Source: Tethya wilhelma
Taxonomy: Eukaryota; Porifera; Demospongiae; Tethyida; Tethyidae
Assembly: GCA_964030475.1 (NCBI GenBank)
Contig: CAXIPT010000003.1
Coordinates: forward strand, 10,823,684 to 10,887,683
Direction of reading: 5' to 3'
DNA: 64,000 nucleotides
Made by a program: the position numbers and the translations under genes
The notes under the pieces: generated by a model
What the model was told of the DNA's origin: nothing
The model's input: only the letters and a program-made list of their open reading frames with translations
Database searches by the model: none
Shown here: piece after piece, positions 54,228-64,000 of the stretch
Layout of the letters: every line of letters begins with the position of its first letter
How positions within the stretch are numbered: position 1 is the stretch's first letter

Positions 54228-55432
54228 TACCCTTTAAAGTGTTGTTGGTACTCTTGCTGAAAGCTTGAAAAGTTTGTTTCTTTTGCAAATTAGCTAAAAT
54301 TGTTTCTTTGGTCAGCCATGGAAGGTTATTCCTGGAACATAGAAGAGAGCTTGGCATCCACTCTTCCATGATGTCTAAAAGTGCATTCTTCCAGTTAATC
54401 CAGCTAGTTTGCATATGTCAGTGGGATGTACAATGTCCTCCAGGTCAACATTCATTAGGTTAGTAGCATATGGCTTTTTCAAAGTCAGCATGTTGACCTG
54501 CATGATATTATGACTGTAATACTATGATGTTTAAGGGTGACTCTGCTCATCCCACTCCACTTCCATGCATCAAAGTCTGGAGGTATAAATACAATGGTTC
54601 AACTGTGGTTTATATGACTTCACATTATACCACAGCTGTCACCAAAACGTCAATTAGGGAGGGATAAGGAGAGATTAGCAATGCAAATGGAGAAATCTAT
54701 GCGGGAACTACATATAAGCTCTTATGAAAACCAACCTATTAGAAATGTAATAAGGGAATGGCTAAATCATAAAATGTGAGCAAACATGATAGCCAGGAAT
54801 AATGGTCATATTGTGCATTCATATCCCTAGCACAATGATCATGACATAGCTAGTAATCATTTAGCCACTGTTCCTATACCATATAGCTAGAAATTTTTGA
54901 GGAGTAAAATTTTCGCAGAAAGGCGATCGATAAACTTTTAACGATTTTATTTTCAAGGATTGAGCAGCCCCACCCATATATTGCAATACGATTCCATACT
55001 CATGCATAATTCATTAGTTTCTAGAAAAATCGAATTGACGACCCTTTCCACACACAAAATTGTGCGTTATTTGGAATTCAAAATGCAAGTCGCCTAGCCC
55101 ATAGATGCCTAGCCCCTGGAACTATTTTGTGATACCTGGTTGCTCTTCTAATCTTTAGAGATGTTAGAGTGTGTAAGGAATTCTTCCTGTGGGCAAAATT
55201 GTTAAGTGCAGCCCATACAGGAAGAATTCGATCTGCACACACTCTAACAGCCATTCCATCTTGTTTGCGTTCTTTTTACGATTTAGCCATTCCTGCATTT
55301 CCAATGTTTTTTTTTTACATAGTTAAGTGACTATATAATATAATGCTGGTTATTTTAGTATGAACACATACATGCAAGCATTTTCATACTCTCACCTAGC
55401 TGAGTTACCCCTCACTCTTATACAACATACAA
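54228..55432. other. Spacer with a MITE fragment
   Basis: At about 54890-54960 a single end (TAGCTAGAAATTTTTGAG, AAAATTTTCGC) resembles the MITE at 33195-33410. Near 55165 and 55235 the sequence TAGAGTGTGT / ACACACTCTA forms an inverted repeat around GGAAGAATTC-type sequence. No gene. Confidence 0.5.
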
Positions 55433-56283
55433 CTTGCTGAGGGAGAAACATTGTACATGGATGGAACCTTCGAAATGTGCCAAAAACTATATTCTACCAA
55501 ATATTTACGATCCATGTCTTTGATAATGGGCAGCAATTTCCTATGGTTTTAATACTGCCTCCTCTCAGGAAAATCCAGGGAGGTTTACATGCAACAGGTG
55601 CTTTACAATAATCATAGAAGCCTGCCAAAATGTAGACCTCGATCAGCCTAGAAATTAATCCTGTGAGCATTATGTCTGATTTTGAATTAGCATTGATGCA
55701 AGCTATACGCATCAATTTTAAGCCTTCACAAAGGTTGTTATTACCATTTTAAACAATGCATTTGGCGTATGGTACAAAATTTAGGCTTACAGATAACCTA
55801 CTCTAGTGATGAGGATTTTAGGCACCTTATCTGCAAAACTGCAGATGGTGAATTGCTTTTGTACTACCAAACTTTGTCCACGTAGCATGGGATGGTGTAC
55901 AGCAAGATCTCGAAGAATACGACAACCTAGAGGAGTTTCAGCAGCATATGGATTGGAGGAAAATACTCTATTCAGCTATGGAACTACTTATCATACTATG
56001 GGCCCTGAACAAACAACAGATTAGAAGGATGGCACTCTCAGCTGAAGCGAGTGAAAAAGAAGCCTCATCCTAACATATACAAGCTGCTACAATAACATAC
56101 CTTTAAGACAGAGCAAGCAGCTGCTGAAGTGACTCTAGAAACTGGTGCAGTACCACCTCGAAGAAAGAAGAGACAAGTCGATGTTGATAAGAGACTAGAA
56201 AAGCTAAAGGAATGCATGGAAGCTAACTGGAGAAACTTCTATCACTGACTATATTAGTGCTGTTGGTCGTTTGATAGACTATA
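55433..56283 (+). pseudogene. MULE-type transposase remnant
   Basis: Pieces in changing frames read GETLYMDGTFEMCQKLY (the first Asp of MULE transposases), YCLLSGKSREVYM, then TRLEGWHSQLKRVKKKPHPN-like sequence and EQAAAEVTLETGAVPPRRKK with KRLEKLKECMEANWRN near the end. The order matches MULE transposases that I know from sponges and other invertebrates (recollection). Several stops and frameshifts make it non-functional. Confidence 0.6.
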
Positions 56284-57899
56284 GATGTATGGATTTGTTT
56301 TGTATGCTGTAATAATTAGAATTGTCATTTTGGGAAGTTGACATTTTAGGATGTGATATGTTATGAAGTTGACATTTTAGGATACAATATTTTGGGAAAT
56401 TGGCATTTTGGGAGTTGACATTCTGGGAGTTGTTTTTTGAGATTGTGAGACCAACTCGTAGAAAGGACTCTGAAATCACACAAACAGCCAATTTTGTGCC
56501 TATATATCCTACCCACTTGTTTACTTGGTGTATGTCTGGTAGAAACTCACTACTGTAGTGCGTAGAAAGTGGCCAAAATCACACAAAATGCTATTTCTTT
56601 TTTAGAAACTGTTTCCCGCCATAGTGCATGGTGTGTGTTATTTAGAATAATAATTATGAATTAGAAATTAATTGCTGCAATATGTAGATGGCACTTTTTG
56701 ACATGTATCTAGCTGCTCATGATCAATGAGAGACAAAGATATCAAGTTTATTTGTTAATGAATCAGAAGTGAGCCGGTGGTCCCTGCATGGGTAAAGTCT
56801 TGCCAACATAATACTGATAAAATTGAAAAAATTAGAGGTTAGCATATTATAGCCGGTATGATAGTTTTACGCCATGTTTTTAGGCTTGTGAGAATGAGCT
56901 GAATGAAGCATGTACAGTATATATAAGAGATAACTGTGGTTGACACCAACCAAATGCTCCTCAACAGAACCGGGTTTTAAAAGTTTGGACAAAAAAAACA
57001 TAATTATACTCTCCAGGTCTTCTGAGGTTCTGTGATACTTCTGTAAGGTCAGGTAGTTCATTTAACGGTCATGGTTACTTGAGCTAGGTCCAGTGGCCGC
57101 GGTAGTCAGGATTTTACAAAAGAGAGGGCTAAGAGATAAAGCGCAAAGCGTGCCTGAAATTTCGTGCAACTGGAAGCCACATCCATTTAATTAGGCAGAT
57201 TTTAGCCCCAACAAAACCGGTATAGCACGCGCTCGCTTGATTGAGCGCTCTCTAAGCTTTGTTGAAAGCTTTTCCCAAGTTATGGCCTAATATAAACAAA
57301 GATAAAGATAAAAGGTGAGTAGAGTGTAACATTTTGCTCAATGTAATGCCTCTTGGCTATATTATCCACCAATAATTTGTCTTTGCTTTTCCATGTTTTG
57401 AAGGAGCACTCAACATCAATCAGTAGTACGCATGTGTACAGTTTTCTAAACGGAGCCCACCATGAGTGCATTGACTTCAATTCTACATCCTGGACTCCGT
57501 TTGCTTTGGCAATGGGTTGTATTTGGCTTTCTTCTCTCTCCTTGCCTTCTCAAAGGAGTCCTCATCACCACTGTCACATAAGCAATTGAGACTTTTGCCT
57601 CCTCACACAATTATATAACTACCAATATATAGCTCTGCCACCTATGCAGGCAACTTGCAATCAATAATTCAAGATAATGCAAGCTAAGCAATGTTTTTTT
57701 GCAAGTTTTTTCATTTTTTACAAGAAAGTGCAAGAAATTGGCCAAATTCCTTGCACTTCTTGCAAGAACCTACAAATAATGTCAGTGCAAGTGATTATAG
57801 ATTTGTCCGATTTTTTGCAAATACTTGCAACGCTTGCAAGATCTTGCATTATAGCTTGCAAGACTTTTTTGCCTGGGCAGCACCTTCCTTAATTATCAA
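56284..57899. other. Spacer with low-confidence minus-strand ORF and repetitive tract
   Basis: A minus-strand frame at about 57280-57585 reads DSFEKARREESQIQPIAKAN, then SWWAPFRKLYTCVLL. It may be a remnant of an element. At 56330-56420 short imperfect repeats of TTTTGGGAAGTTGACA-type occur. At 57690-57870 the word TTGCAAG/CTTGCAA recurs about ten times in both orientations. No confirmed gene. Confidence 0.45.
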
Positions 57900-59930
57900 A
57901 CGTCATCAGAGTCCAAAGGTGAAAGAGCTGTGAAGACCGTACGAATTGGGGCAATCGACCAAGATGTGCAAAGGTTGAAGTACAGGGCATTCCAATGTAT
58001 GGTATCATTGACACTGGAGCTGACATTACACTCATTGGTCGGGAGATATTCAAGAAGGTTGCCACTGTCACCAAACTGAAGAAACAGGATTTCAAGAAGC
58101 TGGATCGCATCCCCCATGGAAAGATCCCTATTTACATCAAGATGCATGGATACTAAACATCAGCTGCTACTCTCCGAAGGAGTGTGTCATCAGCTTGGTA
58201 TCATCTCTTACCACTAAAAGTGGAAGTATGGAGAGGAGGGAGGAAGAAGTCTACTCCCATTGACTTTGAGGAAAGAGCTGCAGCACAAGTACCCCCACAT
58301 GCAGTTAATGTCAGTCTGTATGGCTCCTACCTTACCAAACTTCGTTGGCAGAAGTTCACACTGTTGGTGAAAAGCTACCCTCGAGCAATGGACCAATTCT
58401 CTTGGAGTCAGAGAAAAGTAACAGCCCCGAAGTTTGTCTTGATGAAGCACTACTAGTACGATCACCAGATGGTATTCTTCGAGTGTCTATCACTAACCTT
58501 TCCGGATGTTCACAAGTACTTGAGGAAGGCCGTTGCCGCAGAAGTTGAAGTTGAATCTATAATGAATCATTGACAACTAGATCGAGAACAATGCCAGCAG
58601 ATTAGACAAGTCATGACTAATGTCATGGGAGTTGGTGAGTGTAAAAGAAAGCTGGTAGAGAGTTTTGAAGATGATCGCAACTTACTCACGCAAGAGAAGA
58701 CTAAGTTCATGCAATTATTACAAGATCATCATGAAGTTTTCAGCGTGGTGAATGGAGAACGAGGTGAAACAGATTTGTTGGAGATGAGCATCTACACCGG
58801 TGATTCGCCACCGAAACGACAACCTCCCAGGTGAAGTTGTGAAGCAACTTGAAGACATGCAGAGTCACAGAGTCATCCAATCTTCTTCCAGTCCATAGGC
58901 TAGTCCGATTGTTCTTGTTCGCAAGAAAGATGGCACTCTAAGATTTTGTGTGGACTATAAGGCAGTTAAATTGTACCACAAAGACAGACAGTTTTACATT
59001 ACCAAGAATTGATAACCTTCTAGATCAACTCTCTACCTGGCGAGTGGATTTTGGCAGATTCGAGTTGCTGAAGACTCGAGGGAGAAGACTGAATTCATCA
59101 CTACATATGGTTTGTATGAGTTCAGGGTCATGCCGTTCAGACTTACTAATGTTCCAGCGGTGTTCCAGAGATTGAGAGAGAAAGTTCTTTCTGATATGAA
59201 TACCAGAGAGGGACCAAGTTTTGTGTCAGTGAACATACTATTAGATGACATCTTGGTATTTTCAGAGATGTTGGAAGGTCACATTGAGCATCTAAAGTTG
59301 ATGCCTACCAGAGGCTAAGCTCAAGCTTAGACCAGTGAAATGTCACTTCATTCGAGTGGAAGTCCATCATCTTGGACACGTCATCACTCCTGATGGTTTA
59401 AAACCAAACCCAGACCATGTTGAAGCCATGACTGAGTATCCTGTACCCAGTAGTGTGACTCAAGTGAGGCAGTTTTTAGGAATGGCATCCTATTATCGAA
59501 GGTTCATTGTGAAGTTCTTAGCAATAGCTCAACCTCTTCATGCACTCACTTCCAGAAACGTAACCTTCAGATGGACTGGGGAATGAATACCAGAATGCCT
59601 TTAAGGAGCGATTGACCCAGGCACCTATCCTGACTTACCCGGATTTCGACCTGGCTTTTATCTATGCTAGCATCCTGCCAGATGGTAGACAGTTAAGAGC
59701 GTTGACATAGTGTATCGTTCAGGAAAGAAGAATGTGCCAGGAAGTTCAAGTCGCACATGTCAGCACAGATGTTGACAATCAATCATTCCTACGATGGGCA
59801 CCAGATTGTCTGGATGATCATACTCTCTCTCTAGAAACATCTGATTTTGGAATGGAGCAGAAGAAAGACAATTTCGTGAGGTCGTTATTCAAGGAGAGTT
59901 ACCTGATGACCCCAAGCATGCCAAGATGAT
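57900..59930 (+). pseudogene. Second Ty3/gypsy pol remnant, heavily broken
   Basis: In order: a retropepsin (GIIDTGADITLIG, about 58000), an RT start (FCVDYKAVK, about 58945), LPRIDNLLDQL, RT fingers (YEFRVMPFRLTNVPAVFQ), the catalytic ILLDDILVFSEM (about 59240), HLGHVITPDGLKPNP and VRQFLGMASYYRRFI (thumb/connection). At least six frame changes, deletions within RNase H, no integrase and no LTR found. Different in sequence from the gypsy element at 45-49 kb and clearly older. Confidence 0.85.
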
Positions 59931-61042
59931 TGCAGCATTAGGATCATTCAATTTAAACTCATTTACTATGCTAGCCAGTGTGCTGTATCCTCCACTAAAA
60001 TCTTACATCTTTCAACACCACTGTGCCAGTTGGGCTTGTGCATGGCTTTAGAGGTTATGAATCAAGCCAGTTTTGTATCCTTTGGTTTTATGGCAATCTA
60101 TATCTATCATTTGAGAGCTCATTTTATACTCAACTGATTACATTGGTGCAAGTTTCATTCTCATTGAACAAACTATTCATTGTTAAAGATTTGTAGTTAG
60201 TAAAAATAAAACACCTAAAAACACCTTATGCATATTTCAAACAAGGATCGTCATACAGAAATGAAAGGTAGACCAGTGGTTTTTGTGCAATAATAGCATT
60301 CATTTTTTTGTATACATAGGCCAACTTAGCTCTTAATTTATAAGTGCTGAATATGAGTGCCATATTTCAGGGCTTTACGGGTTAAGAATGAAACCAGATT
60401 GTATCCTTTGATTATATCCAAAAGATGGCAACCTATATATCATTTAAAAGCTTATTTTATGCTGACTACAATGGTAAACATTTTATTTTCATTCAATAAA
60501 CCATTGACTGATAAGGTAAGTTAAAAATACGTAGTCAGTAAAAAAAAGCACCTAAAGTACCATGTGCATATTAGGAACATTTAAACAATACCAGTTTTGT
60601 TTTACTAAACGTAGGCCAAACTAGTTGATAATGCTGAATATGTGCCAAAGCAGTCCTTTTGACAACAGATGGCAATCTGAACATCATTTATATTTGTGCC
60701 AGTTTATTTTCATGAAACACCATTGACTGATAAAAGTGACAAATTTGTTGTCAGTAAAACCCTAGGGGGATATGAAACTTTTCAAAAATTACCTAATGAT
60801 GATTGATGAGATGTAATATTGGTACTCTGTGATCTTTGAACCTTCAAGTGTAAGGCCAGTAAAGTGTAACAATGGCTTATAGCATAGCTCTTCAAGCCTA
60901 ATCAGGAAGAATTTATTATATTTCAAATGAAGATTGAAATGGTGAAATGCTAGTAGAACCATAAGGTAGTAAGTAAAACCAAAACCCTACAATTAAGATT
61001 CTTTATGCTAGTGCTGGTATTGGCATCTATGTTTGTTTTTCA
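59931..61042. other. Spacer with a degenerate tandem repeat
   Basis: Three diverged copies of a roughly 300-bp unit at 60055-60770, listed separately. No gene. Confidence 0.5.
60055..60770. repeat. Three degenerate tandem units of about 300 bp
   Basis: The succession 'AACCAG/AGCCAG...TATCCTTTG...GGCAA(C/T)CTATAT' is followed by CATTGACTGATAA-type and AGTCAGTAAAA-type words. It occurs at about 60055, 60380 and 60640. Divergence is high and the third unit is shortened. Confidence 0.6.
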
Positions 61043-61299
61043 GTGTCCAGCTCAAGTGAAAACCTCAGCTTGTTGCAATTGTACAGGTCCAGAAGATGTT
61101 TTTGGTGGTCAAGGCTTCTGCAGTTTGTTTTTTTAGCTGTCCGACTTGCAATGGACAAATGTGAGCCTCTTGTACAGCGCTCCTCAAGGGGAAAAAGCAG
61201 TGATAAAGGTGATAGAAGACCTTAAGAGAAGAAAGAATGGATGCTGTATAGTTATTTACATCATCACAAGTCTGTGCACTTGTGTGTCTACTTGCGACN

Positions 61300-63226
61300 T
61301 AAAACAGCAGGGTACTGGCCTCTGTCAAAAGACCTCCACAAACTCCTTAAGACCACCCTTAAAAACACCAAGGCTTTTGTTGTAGATGAGATTTCCATGG
61401 TTTCCTCTCTCAACTTAGCCTACATTCATTTACGATTGGAGGAACTGTTTGGCAGTGACCAGTGGTTTGGTGGGAAGACCATGCTATTCTTTGGAGATGT
61501 GCTCCAATTGCAGCCAGTAAATGGTAATCCTGTGTTTGAAAGAGTAGCACAGAAATCCCTCACACTTAGGCTAGGCTGTGCAACCTCTGTAAACATATGG
61601 AGGGATTCAGTTGTTTACGATGAGTTGACTATTAATGAGCGTCAAGGAAATGATGTTCAGTACAGTCAGCTTTTGCAATCTGTAAGGTGTGGTTTTCCTA
61701 CAAGTACAACACTTGACGTGTTGAAGGGGAGAGTAATCAATGTTTCAATTGTTGATAAGATTCATGAGCTAGAAAAATCTGGCCAAACACCTGTGTGTTT
61801 GTTCCCCACTAGAAAAGCTTGTGATGAGTTGAACCAGCAAATGCTCCGTAGCCTTCCATCTGAAATTGTGGCATTGCAGTGTACTGATGATATTGATCAG
61901 ACATCAAGTACACGTAAATGGACTAAGAAGGCTACCGAGCATTTGGCTAAACTGAATAATGACTGCAACATGACAGCTGGTTTAGAAGCAACATTGCATA
62001 TTGCTGTAGGTGCTCGTGTTATGCTCCGTCGTAACCTTGATACTAAAGCCGGCCTGGTAAATGGTGCCATTGGTACGGTAACAAAAGTGTCCATGACCTC
62101 AATTACAGTGAAGTTTGATAGAATAGACAAGCTGTATGATGTTGAGAGGGTGAAAAGTAGGTTTATGGTCATGAGTAAGTTCTTTGTGTTTAGAAAACAG
62201 TTTCCCCTCATTTTGGCATATGCTATTACTATCCACAAATGTCAAGGCCTGTCTTTAGAATGTGCCATAGTAGACCTCTCTGAGGATGTTTTCAGTCCTG
62301 GAATGGCATATGTTGCATTGTCACGGGTTAAATCCTTGACAGGCCTCTATCTCTCAGCATTTCACCCCAGTTCCATCATCGTTAGTGAATGTGGCATTCG
62401 TGAAGTGAACAGGCTGAGAGATAAGTTCAGAAATGATCTACCACAGTACCCCATACCACCCCAGCCTAAAAGTGGTAGAAAGCGTAAACTGGGTATTGAT
62501 GCTGATAGCAATGTGGTCATAGAATCAAAGGCTAGGAAAATTGTAAAGATGGCCACCAATCAGATAGTTGGTAGAAAGCGAGATTGTCCCGACTCTCAAC
62601 AAAACAGTGACTGTAAGAGAGTTTGCACTCGTGAAGATTACGAGCCCAACAGACTTGGTGTGTGGCCTTTTAGTTACAATCCAGTCAGTGCAGACTGGCA
62701 GCGTAGTGTGTGTGCTCAACTGGGGTTAACATTTAGGCATGCAAGTACTATCACACCAGGTGGTCCAACTGTTGCTCTGAGACGCCCTGACACTAGAACT
62801 CTTCTTAACACTAGGGGGGATGGGAATTGTCTCTTTAGAGCCTTTTCTCATGTCATTACTGGGTCTCAGACTCAATACAGTGCATTACGAAATGCAATCA
62901 CTACCCACATGGAAGCAAATGATGATCTATTCATGTCCAGTTACTATGTTGGCCTAAATGCCAACTATGATAATGTGCATGAGTATCTTGCTGACACTAA
63001 CATGGGAAGGGATGGAGAGTGGGGTACAGCTGTAGAGATGTTTGCACTGGCACATTTGCTGAACACGCGCATCTTTTCGTACAGTAGGCAAAATGCCACA
63101 TGGCAGCTTCACTCTCCTAGCCATGTAGACCCCTCTCTGAGGACATATGAGAGTGATTCAGATCGTGCCATATTTGTTTACCATACTGGTGATCACTTCA
63201 AAGTAGTTCGAGGAATTGTATCATAA
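61300..63226 (+). CDS. Pif1-type helicase fused to an OTU cysteine protease, 5' end missing
   Basis: The frame is open from the N at 61299 to the stop at 63226 (about 640 aa). Helicase motifs: AFVVDEISMVSS (Walker B, DE), MLFFGDVLQLQPV (motif III, Q), GARVMLRRNLDTKAGLVNGA, YAITIHKCQGLSLECAIVDL (motif V) and YVALSRVKSLTGLYL (motif VI). Walker A would lie about 45 residues upstream and is not in the sequence left of the N, so the N-terminal half is lost. A Lys/Arg-rich linker follows, then the OTU domain: RGDGNCLFRAFSH (catalytic D-x-x-C) at about 62811 and a terminal HTGDHFKVV (His). Pif1-OTU fusions are typical of Helitron-like transposons. A Rep domain cannot be checked here. The low identity of the flanks argues for a mobile origin. 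Confidence 0.75.
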
Positions 63227-63509
63227 ATGTTAGCTATTGCTGTTATATAATTTCCATCTCTGCATGCTGTGCATTATATAGGGGAGGAATGGGGAGGAAT
63301 ATTATAATGCACAATGTCATGCAATTATTAATGCAGTGCTGATTGGAAATAGATAATTATCCATAATGTTCATGTTACAAAATTATTATGAGCACTCAGA
63401 AACACTCCTCATAATTATATCTATTGCATGTTATATACTGTATAGCCAAAATATTTGGCACAAAACAAACCATATTGAGTCGAGTGTCATGCACTCTCCG
63501 CACTTAAAT

Positions 63510-63583
63510 GTATTATATGAATGCATGAATGTATGTATGAATGTATGAATGTATGTATGTATGTATGTATGTATGTATGTATG
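63510..63583. repeat. ATGT/ATGA microsatellite
   Basis: Irregular ATGAATGT units give way to eight or so perfect ATGT units ending at 63583. Confidence 0.9.
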
Positions 63584-63730
63584 TTTATGATATTATTATT
63601 ATTATAATATGCGGATTGAGTTTGCTATGTGCTCAATAATTGATATCAAATCTGTATAATCATACTAGCTAATGTACATATGATAATATTATACAGTATA
63701 TACATGTGTAAAGGTTGTAACAAAATTAAA

Positions 63731-63808
63731 GCGGAACCAACTGATGAGTCCCGCCGCTATATTGAAATAAGGGATGAAAGGTTTAATATTACTAACCCTT
63801 TAGGGCCA
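63731..63808 (+). ncRNA. Hammerhead-like motif, weak stem I
   Basis: CTGATGA at 63741-63747. Stem II is GTCCC (63748-63752) with GGGAT (63771-63775), closing an 18-nt loop. GAAA follows at 63776-63779. Stem III begins GGTT (63780-63783) and can pair with AACC (about 63793-63796) with one mismatch or bulge. A U-U follows as a possible cleavage site. Stem I (GGAACCAA with TAGGGCC) pairs poorly. The core and stem II are hammerhead-like but the fold is only partly supported. Confidence 0.4.
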
Positions 63809-64000
63809 TAATTATATACCACATTTTGAGTAAACCTAAATTGTAAAGCTGATTGGCTTTTCATAATTTTACTCCTAAACTTTGTATTGCTTGCTTTGAA
63901 AGCTATAGGGAGCCCAACACTACTGCAACACTTCTAGATTAATTTAGCTAGCTTAGCTACTCAGTATACTATTAGAAAGAACTACGCATATATTTATATA

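Larger units (their letters stand above)
63227..64000. other. 3' flank, no gene
   Basis: It contains a repeated GGGGAGGAAT (63280-63300), an (ATGT)n-like microsatellite (63510-63583) and the hammerhead-like motif at 63731-63808. If the helicase gene is part of a Helitron, the CTRR end should be in this stretch, but I could not identify it. Confidence 0.6.

Overview
This is a window of animal nuclear DNA, most likely from a demosponge (Amphimedon-like). The evidence is AT-rich sequence, short GT-AG introns, three animal housekeeping genes in broken exons (NPRL2, TIMMDC1 and an RPA34/POLR1G-like subunit), a locally amplified family of cysteine-rich multi-pass proteins, and many transposon remnants. 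The species is an inference. There are no bacterial operons, CRISPR arrays, rRNA genes or tRNA genes that I can recognise. Five runs of N (6844, 8347, about 16306, 42132, 52360-52376, plus one at 61299) mark scaffold joins, and some local duplications may be assembly artefacts.

Layout. 1-11.4 kb: at least four copies and two 3' fragments of one multi-pass membrane protein family, all on the minus strand. One copy (1930-3735) is intact. A 1.95-kb block is present twice, and one copy is cut by an N. 12.1-17.5 kb: housekeeping cluster, with NPRL2 (minus, only the first four exons) head to head with TIMMDC1 (plus, seven exons, 59 bp between start codons), followed by the RPA34-like gene. 17.7-19.5 kb: a POT/SLC15-like transporter. 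20.5-22.7 kb: a 743-aa protein with a Hint (hedgehog/intein) autoprocessing domain. 23.7-26.1 kb: a complete but broken pogo-like DNA transposon carrying an antisense HIRAN-like ORF. 26.8-30.6 kb: a decayed LINE. 34.7-38.7 kb: a 1223-aa protein of unknown function, with one tiny first exon and one giant second exon. 41.5-43.1 kb: a thrice-repeated small exon. 44.1-50.4 kb: two ORFs of transposon-associated type, separated by a Ty3/gypsy element with one full and one truncated LTR. 51.2-59.9 kb: remnants of piggyBac, MULE and a second gypsy element, MITEs, and a hammerhead-ribozyme-bearing repeat. 61.3-63.2 kb: a 5'-incomplete Pif1 helicase-OTU protease fusion. A second hammerhead-like motif lies near 63.74 kb.

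The cellular genes do not form a pathway, but NPRL2 and TIMMDC1 probably share a promoter. The most unusual items are the Hint protein, which keeps the N-terminal cleavage residues but lacks the usual C-terminal His-Asn; the 1223-aa protein 12 kb away; and the hammerhead motif at 52435-52505, half of which recurs inverted at 42.1 kb.
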